From Eubacterium saphenum ATCC 49989 (lineage in GTDB: Bacteria; Bacillota; Clostridia; Peptostreptococcales; Anaerovoracaceae): a stretch of 64,000 nucleotides of DNA. A program made the position numbers and the translations under genes. The stretch lies in assembly GCA_000161975.1 (NCBI GenBank), contig GG688422.1:1019506-1083505 (forward strand). Reading direction: 5' to 3'. Positions within the stretch are counted from its first letter, which is position 1; every line of letters starts with the position of its first letter. Under the pieces are notes generated by a model. It was not told the origin of the DNA. It searched no databases and worked only from the letters and a program-made list of their open reading frames with translations. This document shows, piece after piece, positions 16,423-25,331 of the stretch.

Positions 16423-16986
16423 ATGAAAAAGGAGATTGAGAATGCAGTGGAAGAGGCATGCAAAGCCAAACTTGCTGAGCTTTCTCTTGAAATCTACAGC
16501 GTAGAGTATAAGCGTGAGGGTAAGGATTGGATTTTGAGAGTGTATATAGATAGGATGTTTTGTGAAGATGCTGTAGGCATAGGATATGATAAGCAAGCGG
16601 GAATGAATACTGATGCAAGATGTCAGAAAGCTCAAGGAATAAAAGCAGATTCAAAGCGTGAGAAGCCTATAGGAATCGACGAATGCACTGCAATCAGCGA
16701 AGCCATATCCGAATATTTGGATAAAAATGATATAATAGATAATAATTATTATCTGGAGGTTTCTACGCCCGGAATAGATAGAGAGCTTAAGAAGGATATA
16801 GATTTCATAAGATTTAAGGGAAGGTCGGTAGACATAAGCCTATATAAGCGCATTGACGGGCAAAAGGAATACAGAGGAACGCTCATAGAAAAAAACGATG
16901 AAGGCATAGCGGTAGAAGTAGACGAAAGCACGAAGGTGTTTTCAAATAACGATGTTGCAAAAGTTAATCTTGCAATAGAATTTTAA
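16423..16986 (+). CDS. rimP: Ribosome maturation factor RimP, with an inserted segment
   Basis: Assists 30S subunit assembly; first gene of the nusA-infB operon (ylxS in Bacillus). The N-domain (IENAVEEACK...VEYKREGKDWILRVYID) and the rest (GIDECTAISEAISEYLD, LEVSTPGIDR, FKGRSVDISLY) match RimP, but about 39 extra residues (45-83, Cys- and Lys-containing, no recognisable fold) interrupt the point where YID normally runs into the ID.C motif. This makes the protein 187 residues instead of about 150-155. A TTG at 16411 is in frame, but GGAGG at 16413-16417 places the start at ATG 16423. Confidence 0.9.
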   Translation: MKKEIENAVEEACKAKLAELSLEIYSVEYKREGKDWILRVYIDRMFCEDAVGIGYDKQAGMNTDARCQKAQGIKADSKREKPIGIDECTAISEAISEYLDKNDIIDNNYYLEVSTPGIDRELKKDIDFIRFKGRSVDISLYKRIDGQKEYRGTLIEKNDEGIAVEVDESTKVFSNNDVAKVNLAIEF

Positions 16987-17129
16987 TAAAGCAATTATAT
17001 GAAAAAATATAAGACTCAAGTGGTATAGTGAGGCGAAAATCTAAATTTGAATAAAGTAAGGATACGGATATACAAAATACAAGTAGGATGGTAAAGTTTT
17101 AATAAAGTTTATTGAAGTCGGAGGGAAAG

Positions 17130-18233
17130 ATGAACAAGGAGATTATTGAGGCATTAGGACAGATAGAAAAGGAAACGGGCATAGCAAAGGATGAACTCAT
17201 AGATATGATGAAGGAATCGGTGCTACATGCTTTTCATAAAAACTACGGAGAGGACAGCAGAGCAGAGGTGCAGATAGATGAAGATACGGGAGGCACCTAT
17301 GTAATCGTAAGCAAGGATATAGTGCTCGAAGTAGAAAATCCGGAGACGGAAGTTTCTCTTGATGAGATGAAGGCGATAGATGAAAGGTATGAAGAAGGCG
17401 GGGTAGTACAGTACACCGTAGATGCATCAAAGTTCGGTAGAATCGCAGCTCAGACAGCAAAGCAGGTATTTTTGCAGAAGATAAAGGAAAGAGAAAAGCA
17501 AAAAATATTCTCGGAATTCAAAGGAAGAGAAGGTGAGATAATCACAGGCAAGGTGAGTAGAGTAACCATGAGAGCTATTCACGTTGCCCTAAATACCACT
17601 ACGGCGATAATACCGCTGGCAGAGCAAATCCAAGGAGAGACCTACGAAGTGGGAGACAGGATCAAAGCATGCATTAAGACGGTTGAAGATAGGCAAAGAG
17701 GCCCGCAGATAGTGCTTTCGAGAAGGTCGCCACAGTTTGTGGAGGAATTATTTAAAAGAGAGGTGCCTGAAATAGAAAACGGCACGGTAAAGATAATGGG
17801 CATCGCACGAGAAGCCGGAAACCGTACGAAGATAGCCGTGTATAGCGACAATGAGGAGTTGGATGCGGTAGGAGCTTGCATAGGAGTGCGAGGTACGAGA
17901 ATAGGAGCCATTTTAGACGATTTGGGCTATGAAAAGGTAGATGTAGTGCTCTGGAATGAGGATCCTGTCAAATTTGTAAAGGAAGCTATAAAACCTGCAT
18001 TCCCGGATAGGATAATACTGCTTGAAGAAGACAAGGTGATAGTGATAGTGGCAGATGATGAGTTGTCGCTTGCTATCGGTAGAAAAGGGCAAAACGTAAG
18101 GCTTGCATCAAAACTATGTAAGATGAGCATAGATGTAAAGACCAAGGATGGCCTTAAAGAAATGATAGATAACGGCGAAATTACAGGGATTGACTTTGAA
18201 GAGGAAGAAGAGCTTACCTATATCGATGAATAG
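17130..18233 (+). CDS. nusA: Transcription termination/antitermination factor NusA
   Basis: Binds RNA polymerase and nascent RNA, modulating pausing, termination and rRNA antitermination. 367 residues, the Firmicute length without C-terminal acidic repeats. N-terminal polymerase-binding domain (about 1-125), S1 domain (GEIITGKVSRV onwards), then two KH domains; KH signatures are VGACIGVRGTRI and LAIGRKGQNVRLA. An in-frame TTG at 17112 is rejected because GGAGG at 17120-17124 fits ATG 17130. The roughly 140-base gap after rimP is AT-rich and shows no clear terminator. Confidence 0.97.
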   Translation: MNKEIIEALGQIEKETGIAKDELIDMMKESVLHAFHKNYGEDSRAEVQIDEDTGGTYVIVSKDIVLEVENPETEVSLDEMKAIDERYEEGGVVQYTVDASKFGRIAAQTAKQVFLQKIKEREKQKIFSEFKGREGEIITGKVSRVTMRAIHVALNTTTAIIPLAEQIQGETYEVGDRIKACIKTVEDRQRGPQIVLSRRSPQFVEELFKREVPEIENGTVKIMGIAREAGNRTKIAVYSDNEELDAVGACIGVRGTRIGAILDDLGYEKVDVVLWNEDPVKFVKEAIKPAFPDRIILLEEDKVIVIVADDELSLAIGRKGQNVRLASKLCKMSIDVKTKDGLKEMIDNGEITGIDFEEEEELTYIDE

Positions 18234-18258
18234 AGGTAAAATGTAGTAAGGAATTGAT

Positions 18259-18507
18259 ATGGCACAAAGAAGCTGCGCAGGATGTAAGAAAAAAGGTGAA
18301 AAGAGCGAATTCATAAGGCTTTGCATGAAGGGTGACAAGCTCATAATAGATGAAAAACACAGCGAAGATGGAAGAGGCGCATATTTATGTAACGACATAT
18401 CCTGTATGGAAAAGGCGATAGCAAAACGAGCTATTCAAAGGACATTACGCAGTAAAATTAGTCCTTCTGACCTTGAGGAGATCAAAAGTTATTTAGGAGG
18501 TAAGTAA
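18259..18507 (+). CDS. ylxR: YlxR/RnpM-family RNA-binding protein
   Basis: 82-residue DUF448 protein. CAGCKKKGEKSEFIR and the signature GRGAYLC are clear. In Bacillus the homologue is nucleoid-associated or regulatory and has been linked to RNase P, hence RnpM. It lies between nusA and infB as usual, but the L7Ae-like ylxQ that normally follows is missing; infB starts directly after the stop. ATG 18259 has only a weak ribosome site (AAGGAATTG). Confidence 0.9.
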   Translation: MAQRSCAGCKKKGEKSEFIRLCMKGDKLIIDEKHSEDGRGAYLCNDISCMEKAIAKRAIQRTLRSKISPSDLEEIKSYLGGK

Positions 18508-21129
18508 ATGAAGATTAAAGTAAAGGAACTGATAGAAAAATACGATATACCCAGAAAGGAAACGCTGGAAATCCTATCAGAACTCGGCATTGAAGTGAAA
18601 ACCGTGAGTAGCTCCATATCTTCTTCCGATGCTGAACGTTTCGCAGAAAAGATAAAGGGAAGTAAGAGTCCCAAAAAAGGTTCTGAAAAAAAAGAAAAAA
18701 AGCCTAAAAAGGCAGCTGCAAAGGAGCCGAAGAGGGCAAATTCTATAATCGGAAATGAAAATAAACCTGTGGGTACACTTGAGATGACCGTAATGCAGTT
18801 TGACGCGAATCTCACGAAAGAACCTCCTAAGGAAAAGAAGAAAAGCTCCGATGATGAAGCTAAAAAAACTGTGGTTGCCGATAAAACTGAGACAAAAAAG
18901 GAAGATATTAAAGCTAAAGCTTCGAAGACGGAGGCTAAACCTCAGCCTGCAAAGGAAGATACCAAGAGTAAAGCAAAGAAAGAACCTGAGGTAGAAGTTA
19001 CAAAAGCTGAGACTAAGAAAAAGGAGAGCAAGGAAGCGGCAAAGCCGAAACCTGAGATGAAAAAAGATGATAACTTACGTGCTGCAGATGAGAAAAAGCC
19101 TAAAAAGGCACCTAAAGAAGATAGGGCGTCACACAGCGAAAAGCGTGAGTCTTCACATGATGCGACCGTCCCTACCAGGCAGAGCAAGTTTTCGGATAAA
19201 AAACGCACAAAGAAGCGAGGTGGCAAGCGACGTGATGAGAGGTTCAGCAAATTTGACAGGGCTGAGAGCATAAGAGGTCAGATAGATCTTGAAAAGCGAA
19301 AGAAGAAGAAGAAAATAAAGAAGCAGGTACCTAAGGCTGAAGAACAGGAAGAGGAGCAGGAAGAGCTTTTACCTGTGGGCACGAAGAAGGTAAACGTACC
19401 TATTACGGTAGCGGGGCTTTCAGAGCAGATAGATTATCCCGCATCTAAAATTATCATGGCTCTTATGAAGATAGGTATACTTGCTAACCTTAACCAAACC
19501 CTGGATGAAGAGACGGTACTCGTGCTTTCAGATGAAATAGGTATAAACATAGTGATAGGAAATGTAGAAAAAGAAGTGGAGGATGAGGGACTCGAATCCT
19601 TTGAAGATAAGGAAGAAGATCTCATCAGCAGACCTCCCATCGTAACCGTCATGGGTCACGTAGACCATGGTAAAACATCTCTTCTCGATGCCATAAGAAG
19701 GACGAACGTAATTGAATCCGAATCCGGAGGAATTACGCAGCATATTGGTGCATCCGAGGTAGAGGTAAACGGTGAAAAGATAGTATTTTTGGATACTCCG
19801 GGCCATGAAGCGTTTACAGCGATGAGGGCAAGAGGTGCGCACGTTACGGATATCGCCGTGCTCGTAGTAGCTGCAGACGACAGTGTAAAGCCTCAGACCA
19901 TAGAATCGATAAACCATGCTAAGGCAGCTAAGGTGCCAATCATAGTAGCTATAAACAAGATGGATAAACCGGGAGCGGATCCCGATAAGGTAAAAGCGGA
20001 TCTCATGAACCATGGCTTGGTACCTGAGGATTTTGGAGGAGATATAATCTGCGTTCAGGTTTCAGCTAAAAAAGGCGAAGGAATAAAGGATCTTCTGGAA
20101 ATGATTTTATTGCAGGCGGAAGTCTTGGAATTAAGAGCAAACCCTGATAGACTTGCGCTTGGTAATGTAATTGAAGCGAAGCTTGATAAGAGTAAGGGTG
20201 CTATAGCAACGCTGCTCGTTATGAACGGTACTTTAAAGGTAGGAATGAGCGTAGTAGCAGGTACCGCTTCGGGTAAGATAAGATCTATGGTGAGTGCAAA
20301 CGGAAAGAAGTTGCATAAGGCTGTGCCTGGTATGGCGGTTGAAGTACTTGGATTTACAGATGTGCCGCATGCAGGTGATGAGTTCAATGCGCTTAAAAAC
20401 GATAAGAAGGCAAAGGAAATTGCAGAAAATCGTAAAGAAAAGCTTAGGGGTGAACTCATGGCCACGAAGTCCACAAGTTCACTTGAAGAGTTCTTCGGTA
20501 AACTGCAGGCGGGAGATACAAAGCAGTTGAATCTCATAGTCAAGGCTGATGTACAGGGATCTGTAGGCGCTGTTGTTACGTCTGTAGAAAAGCTGTCGAA
20601 TGAAGATGTTACCGTAAAGGTAATTCATAGAGGCGTAGGAGCTGTGAGCGAATCTGACCTCATGCTTGCTGAAACATCGGGAGCGATAATAATAGGATTT
20701 AACGTAAGACCGTCGCAGTCCGTGCTTAAAACTGCAGACAGTAAGGGCATAGAAATAAGGACGTATAGGGTAATTTACGATATCATCGATGATATAGAAA
20801 ACGCCATGAAGGGTATGCTCGAGCCTGTTACGGTAGAAAAAGTACTTGGAACAGCAGTTATACGTGAGATCTTCAATCTTTCGAATGCGGGAACCATCGG
20901 AGGAGCCTATGTTACGGACGGTAAGATAGTGAGAAATGAAAGTATAAGGCTTGTAAGAGACGGTATCGTTGTGCATGAAGGAAAACTGGCTTCACTTAAG
21001 AGATTCAAAGACGATGCACGTGAAGTTTCAGCAGGCTTCGAATGCGGTATAGGTTTAGAAGACTATAACGATATAAAACCTGATGATGAAATAGAATGTT
21101 ACACGACGGAGAATAAGGAATCAGAATAA
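18508..21129 (+). CDS. infB: Translation initiation factor IF-2
   Basis: GTPase that brings fMet-tRNA to the 30S subunit. 873 residues. N-terminal IF2-N domain (KIKVKELIEKYDI), a long Lys/Glu/Ala-rich unstructured linker (about 50-290), a second IF2-N module, then the G domain with GHVDHGKT (383-390), DTPGHEAF and NKMD. Domains II-IV follow. The charged linker has low-complexity composition that produces long false frames on both strands. AGGAGG ribosome site 7 bases upstream. rbfA follows after 2 bases. Confidence 0.97.
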   Translation: MKIKVKELIEKYDIPRKETLEILSELGIEVKTVSSSISSSDAERFAEKIKGSKSPKKGSEKKEKKPKKAAAKEPKRANSIIGNENKPVGTLEMTVMQFDANLTKEPPKEKKKSSDDEAKKTVVADKTETKKEDIKAKASKTEAKPQPAKEDTKSKAKKEPEVEVTKAETKKKESKEAAKPKPEMKKDDNLRAADEKKPKKAPKEDRASHSEKRESSHDATVPTRQSKFSDKKRTKKRGGKRRDERFSKFDRAESIRGQIDLEKRKKKKKIKKQVPKAEEQEEEQEELLPVGTKKVNVPITVAGLSEQIDYPASKIIMALMKIGILANLNQTLDEETVLVLSDEIGINIVIGNVEKEVEDEGLESFEDKEEDLISRPPIVTVMGHVDHGKTSLLDAIRRTNVIESESGGITQHIGASEVEVNGEKIVFLDTPGHEAFTAMRARGAHVTDIAVLVVAADDSVKPQTIESINHAKAAKVPIIVAINKMDKPGADPDKVKADLMNHGLVPEDFGGDIICVQVSAKKGEGIKDLLEMILLQAEVLELRANPDRLALGNVIEAKLDKSKGAIATLLVMNGTLKVGMSVVAGTASGKIRSMVSANGKKLHKAVPGMAVEVLGFTDVPHAGDEFNALKNDKKAKEIAENRKEKLRGELMATKSTSSLEEFFGKLQAGDTKQLNLIVKADVQGSVGAVVTSVEKLSNEDVTVKVIHRGVGAVSESDLMLAETSGAIIIGFNVRPSQSVLKTADSKGIEIRTYRVIYDIIDDIENAMKGMLEPVTVEKVLGTAVIREIFNLSNAGTIGGAYVTDGKIVRNESIRLVRDGIVVHEGKLASLKRFKDDAREVSAGFECGIGLEDYNDIKPDDEIECYTTENKESE

Positions 21130-21131
21130 AA

Positions 21132-22508
21132 ATGGCAAGGGGAAAGCGTAAGGACAGATTAGCAGAGGAAATAAAAAAAATAGTAAGCAATGCATTTTTA
21201 CTTAAGGTAAGGGATCCGATACTTAAGATGGCGATAAATATTACAGCTGTAGATGTTTCGCCCGACGGGAGAAATGCCAAGGTTTACTATGTTGTTTTTT
21301 CAGGTAGCGATAAGGACGAAGTGGCAGCTGCACTTAAGAAGGTCGAACCGTTGATTCGAAAAGAGATAGCCGAAAACATGAGGGTGCGATATGTACCGAA
21401 TATTTGCTTTGCATACGATACATCGCTTGAATACAGTAGGCATATTGAATCCATATTGCATGATATAAAGGATAAGAGAAGTTATAACGACAGTCTAATA
21501 GATATATATAATGAAATGATGTCTTCTGAAAGTCTTATATTTTTGCCTCATGAGAATGTTGATGGCGATGCGCTTGGATCTTCTGTGGCAGTTTGCCTTG
21601 CTACAAGGAAAACCGGAATAAAAAGCTATGTATTGCTCTCAGAAGAGCTTCCTTACAACTTGAAGTTTATAGCAAACGATGCGAACGATTTTTGTAGAGA
21701 ACAATTACTGCCTACTGGAAGCGGAGACGGTATTACCGATGACATTTGCGTAACGGAGCTTCCGCAAGGCTTTGAAGTTAAAACAGCTGTGTGGCTGGAT
21801 CATAATCAAGTCAGTCGTAGCGCAATGGGCGAGGAATTATTCAGGATTGCGGATACTAAAATCTGCATAGATCATCACAAGACGGCGGAAAGATTCGGAG
21901 ATTACTGCTATATAGACAGCAAGGCTGCAGCGACCGGAGAAATTGTCTACGATATGTTTGTTACTGCAAACGTAGATATAGATAATCATATGGCAAATGC
22001 CGCGCTGCTTGCGATTACTACGGATACGGGAAGTTTTAAATATTCAAACGTCACTCCTGACACGCATAAGAGAGCCGCTGAGCTCATGCTGCTTGGAGCG
22101 GATCCGTGTTACATTGCAAACAACGTATTTGCAAGTGTTAAGTTTGAAGAGATTAAGCTTTCGTCTCTTGCACTTGAAAATACGCAAATCCATGCAGGCG
22201 GCAAGATTGCAATAACATTTGTGAGCAGAGATATGATAGAAAAAGCCGGTGCGAGCGATGATATGACAAGCCCCATCGTAGACAAGCTTCGAAGCATAGA
22301 AAACGTTGAAATCGCTATAATGGTACGTGAACACATCAACGGATACACAAAGGTCAGCATGAGATCGAAGTCATTTGCAGATGTTGCAAAGGTAGCCGAG
22401 AAATTCGGAGGCGGAGGGCATATAAGGGCATCCGGCTTTGTAACGAATGATACATTTGAGAATATTAAGGATAGCCTCATCAAGGAAGCCGGTGCGGCGC
22501 TAGGGTAG
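21132..22508 (+). CDS. Fusion of ribosome-binding factor RbfA and an NrnA-type DHH phosphoesterase
   Basis: One uninterrupted 458-residue frame joins two proteins that are usually separate neighbours. Residues 1-about 115 are RbfA (30S maturation; ITAVDVSPDGRNAKVYY, VRYVPNICFAYD, SLEYSRHIESILHDI). Residues about 122-458 are a DHH/DHHA1 phosphoesterase like NrnA, which degrades nano-RNA and pAp or cyclic dinucleotide products: HENVDGDALGS (140-150), an aspartate at LDHN (223), DHH (247-249), and the DHHA1 loop GGGGH (426-430). All catalytic motifs are present. A segment of about 25 residues (185-210) before LDHN looks expanded. The start is 2 bases after infB and truB begins 3 bases after the stop. 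Confidence 0.92.
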   Translation: MARGKRKDRLAEEIKKIVSNAFLLKVRDPILKMAINITAVDVSPDGRNAKVYYVVFSGSDKDEVAAALKKVEPLIRKEIAENMRVRYVPNICFAYDTSLEYSRHIESILHDIKDKRSYNDSLIDIYNEMMSSESLIFLPHENVDGDALGSSVAVCLATRKTGIKSYVLLSEELPYNLKFIANDANDFCREQLLPTGSGDGITDDICVTELPQGFEVKTAVWLDHNQVSRSAMGEELFRIADTKICIDHHKTAERFGDYCYIDSKAAATGEIVYDMFVTANVDIDNHMANAALLAITTDTGSFKYSNVTPDTHKRAAELMLLGADPCYIANNVFASVKFEEIKLSSLALENTQIHAGGKIAITFVSRDMIEKAGASDDMTSPIVDKLRSIENVEIAIMVREHINGYTKVSMRSKSFADVAKVAEKFGGGGHIRASGFVTNDTFENIKDSLIKEAGAALG

Positions 22509-22511
22509 CTT

Positions 22512-23609
22512 ATGAAGCGAGAGAATAACGGCATACTGGTTATCGATAAACCTGTAGGACTTACATCTCATGATTGTGTGAGCATGGTGAGGAAAGTCTA
22601 TAACATAAAGAAGGTGGGACACGCAGGAACGTTGGATCCCATCGCAAGCGGTGTTATGGTGCTGTTCGTGGGTAACGCTACCAGAATGATAGAGTATTAC
22701 GGCGAGGATTATAAAGAGTATGAGTGTGGATTTAAGCTTGGATTTTCAACGGATACATATGATATAACAGGTCAAAATATAGATTGCTCTTACGGTCATG
22801 TCGAGTTGCTTGCGGGTGATGAAGAGTATGGTAAAAGTGATAATCTCACGGATCCGATAAAATTTAAAAAAGACTGCGAATGCTTTGAGGACTATGTTTT
22901 AAGTAAGATAGAAAACAGCAAAGCAAAATACTGCAAGGGGCGATATTCAAAGCTTATTTCGGAAAAGGTCGTGAGCAATATTTCAAAGGAACAGGTAGAA
23001 TCCGCACTTTTAAATATGATAGGCATCAATATGCAAGAACCTCCTGCATTTTCAGCACTTAAATTAAACGGTAAGAAGTTGTACGAATACGCAAGGGAGG
23101 GGAAGAAGGTAGAGCTCCGCCCGAGGGAAGTGGATATAAAGGAAATAGAACTTCTCAAATTTGATGAAACCTCGCAGGCAGGCAGTTTTAAAGCTTTGGT
23201 GAGCAAGGGAACATATGTGAGAAGTATATGCAATGATCTCGGTAAAGCATTGGGCTCCGGGGCATGCATGACAAGTCTTGTAAGGACAAAGAGCGGAAGA
23301 TTTAATCTTGATAATGCGGTTCGTATCATAGATATCACTGAGGATACGGAGCTTCATCGCTGGGATGCAGGACTTTCAGATTTCGGCAGGGTATCGCTTG
23401 ATACGGTTAGAGCGCAAGGGTTTAGAAACGGTTTAAATCTTGAGATAGCGGAATCAGAAATGAGAAAGCCCTGCGAAAATGCAGGAAAGTTTAAGAGACA
23501 TTATGTGGTAGAGTGCAGGGAAGATAAAGCCCTACTCGGAATGGCTGAGCTCACAGCTGATAATTTTATAAAGCATAGAAAGGTGGTATGCAGCGGTGAT
23601 CGTGTATAA
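22512..23609 (+). CDS. truB: tRNA pseudouridine(55) synthase TruB, with an insertion
   Basis: Makes pseudouridine 55 in the tRNA T loop. NGILVIDKPVGLTSHD and GHAGTLDPIASG (catalytic D42) are standard, as are PAFSALKLNGKKLYEYAREG and SKGTYVRSI. Between DITGQNID (about 83-91) and NISKEQVESAL (156 on) lies an extra segment of about 64 residues with several cysteines, where other TruB have only a short thumb loop. Total 365 residues against roughly 300. The gene overlaps ribF by 14 bases, the usual truB-ribF pair. Confidence 0.93.
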   Translation: MKRENNGILVIDKPVGLTSHDCVSMVRKVYNIKKVGHAGTLDPIASGVMVLFVGNATRMIEYYGEDYKEYECGFKLGFSTDTYDITGQNIDCSYGHVELLAGDEEYGKSDNLTDPIKFKKDCECFEDYVLSKIENSKAKYCKGRYSKLISEKVVSNISKEQVESALLNMIGINMQEPPAFSALKLNGKKLYEYAREGKKVELRPREVDIKEIELLKFDETSQAGSFKALVSKGTYVRSICNDLGKALGSGACMTSLVRTKSGRFNLDNAVRIIDITEDTELHRWDAGLSDFGRVSLDTVRAQGFRNGLNLEIAESEMRKPCENAGKFKRHYVVECREDKALLGMAELTADNFIKHRKVVCSGDRV

Positions 23610-24525
23610 AGGTCTTGAAAATATTAAGAAGCGAAGTAGAGCTGTAGCTCTCGGGAATTTTGACGGTGTTCACATAGCTCATGTGAAGCTGATAGACATG
23701 ATTAAAAAGAGAGCCCGGGCTTTTAACCTCGAGGCATGCGTGTTCACATTTAAGAATCACCCGAAGGAATTCATTCCGGGCAGTGAAATTCTTAAATATA
23801 TAAATGATACCGAAAAGACGATGGAGATCTTTGAAAATTTAGGTATTGATTCGCTCGTTATGGTGCCGTTCGATGAAGTTTTGCAGCGAATGAGTCCCGA
23901 GGATTTTGTAAAGGATGTAATCGTAGAGAGATTAGGGGCGAAATATGTATGCGTAGGATATGACTATAGATTCGGCTTTGAGGGTAAGGGCGATGTTTCG
24001 CTTCTGGATAGACTCGGTAAAACCTACGGCTTTCATGTAGATGTTATAGATAAGGTGAGCGTTGGTGGAGTTACCGTAAGTAGCAGCAGGATAAGAAAGC
24101 TCATCTATGAAGGCGATTTCGAAGGAGTGCAGAAGCTTCTCGGAAGGCGCTATATGATAGCGGGCAAGGTAGTGCACGGCAAAAGTATAGGACGAAAGCT
24201 TGGATTCAGGACTCTTAACATCATGCCTAGAGAAAATCTTTGCATACCAAGTGACGGAGTGTATGTAACACGTACGAGGGTCGCCATGAAGAGCAAGGTG
24301 TATGACAGTATTACAAATATCGGTACCGCACCTACATTTAAAGGCGATGCCGTATCCATCGAAACAAACGTGTTTGACTTTAACGAGGACATATATGGAG
24401 ATATAGTGCATATAGATTTTCTAAAGAAGATAAGAGACGAGATTAAATTCGATACTCCTGAGGAACTCAGCAAACAAATTGCAGAGGATGTGAGGCTTGC
24501 AAAAGATATACATTCCGAAGAGTAG
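23596..24525 (+). CDS. ribF: Bifunctional riboflavin kinase/FAD synthetase
   Basis: Converts riboflavin to FMN and FAD. 309 residues. N-terminal nucleotidyltransferase domain (ALGNFDGVHIAH, the class I HxGH-like site; VGYDYRFG; VSSSRIRKLI). C-terminal riboflavin kinase domain (GKVVHGKSIGRKLGFRT.NI, NIGTAPTF, ETNVFDF). The kinase motif usually written GFPTANI is GFRTLNI here; the conserved Thr and Asn remain. GTG start at 23596 inside the end of truB, with AAGGTGG upstream. Last gene of the operon. Confidence 0.94.
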   Translation: MIVYKGLENIKKRSRAVALGNFDGVHIAHVKLIDMIKKRARAFNLEACVFTFKNHPKEFIPGSEILKYINDTEKTMEIFENLGIDSLVMVPFDEVLQRMSPEDFVKDVIVERLGAKYVCVGYDYRFGFEGKGDVSLLDRLGKTYGFHVDVIDKVSVGGVTVSSSRIRKLIYEGDFEGVQKLLGRRYMIAGKVVHGKSIGRKLGFRTLNIMPRENLCIPSDGVYVTRTRVAMKSKVYDSITNIGTAPTFKGDAVSIETNVFDFNEDIYGDIVHIDFLKKIRDEIKFDTPEELSKQIAEDVRLAKDIHSEE

Positions 24526-24542
24526 ATATAATAAAGAAAGAT

Positions 24543-24571
24543 TTGACAAACTTTAATCCGTATAGTATCAT
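24543..24571 (+). promoter_or_regulatory. Promoter of the tetR gene
   Basis: Consensus TTGACA (24543-24548), 17-base spacer, TATCAT (24566-24571). Followed within 10 bases by the operator-like palindrome at 24581-24594. Confidence 0.75.
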
Positions 24572-24580
24572 AATTAACAG

Positions 24581-24594
24581 ACGGACGCGTCGGT
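24581..24594. promoter_or_regulatory. Operator-like palindrome, probable TetR autoregulatory site
   Basis: ACGGACGCGTCGGT: a perfect 8-bp core GACGCGTC extended to 12 of 14 symmetrical positions. It lies at the transcription start region of the TetR gene. I see no copy before the MATE gene, so co-regulation would depend on a shared transcript. Confidence 0.55.
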
Positions 24595-24611
24595 AGAGAG
24601 GTTTTAGTTAA

Positions 24612-25202
24612 TTGAGTACAAGAGAGAGGTTATCTGCAGAGGACAGGAAGAGGCAAATTTGCGGAGCCGCAAAGGAAGTTTTTCTTTCCACAGGGTTTGA
24701 AAATGCTACTATGGAAGACATTATGAAGGCGGCTGGGCTTAGTAAAGGCGGGCTCTATCATCATTACAAGAGTACACACGATATTCTTTACGATATTATG
24801 ATGATGGGCAATGAACACAGAAATGAAGTCATAATGGAGTTTGTATCTGCGAATTCTAACCTGAGCAAGAAGGATATCATAGTGGAGCTTCTCACTGATA
24901 AGATTCTCGACAGAAATGAGTACAAGTCTTTATACGCTATGTTTTTGCTCGAGTGCAAAAAAAACGAGAAATACAGAAAGCTCTACGAAAGGCTAAGGAA
25001 GGATACCTGTGAGAATTACAAGAAGCCCGCTGAGAAGCTCGGTATTGACGTTTTAAAGTTGTTTGATTCCCCTGAATTCGAAATGTTTATGAATGGCATC
25101 ATACTGGCTATCGAGTATTTGGATAACGGTAGTGTTTTAAGTCAAAAGAGGCAGCTCATAAGGGAATTCATAACATGTTTTGTGGATAAACATCTCATAT
25201 AG
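24612..25202 (+). CDS. TetR-family transcriptional regulator
   Basis: 196 residues. N-terminal helix-turn-helix (RQICGAAKEVFLSTGFENATM then DIMKAAGLSKGGLYHHYKS) is typical TetR; the C-terminal ligand domain (about 60-196) is not recognisable to family. TTG start at 24612 with GAGAGG about 10 bases before; no better start lies upstream of the DNA-binding domain. Neighbouring promoter and palindrome suggest autoregulation, and the adjacent MATE exporter suggests it senses an exported compound. Confidence 0.88.
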   Translation: MSTRERLSAEDRKRQICGAAKEVFLSTGFENATMEDIMKAAGLSKGGLYHHYKSTHDILYDIMMMGNEHRNEVIMEFVSANSNLSKKDIIVELLTDKILDRNEYKSLYAMFLLECKKNEKYRKLYERLRKDTCENYKKPAEKLGIDVLKLFDSPEFEMFMNGIILAIEYLDNGSVLSQKRQLIREFITCFVDKHLI

Positions 25203-25331
25203 TACCTAAGTCAATTATTTAAACATCGCTTTACTTTAATTTATTTCCGGCAACAATGCTAATTTTAATGCAGGCCGGGGAGAGGTTTTATTATTGCATT
25301 TTTCAGGTATTATTTGGAAAGGATGTTGGTT

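Noticed and set aside
18800..19273. Long frames on both strands in the infB linker
   Set aside because: Caused by Lys/Glu-rich low-complexity codons; the IF-2 frame is continuous and correct.
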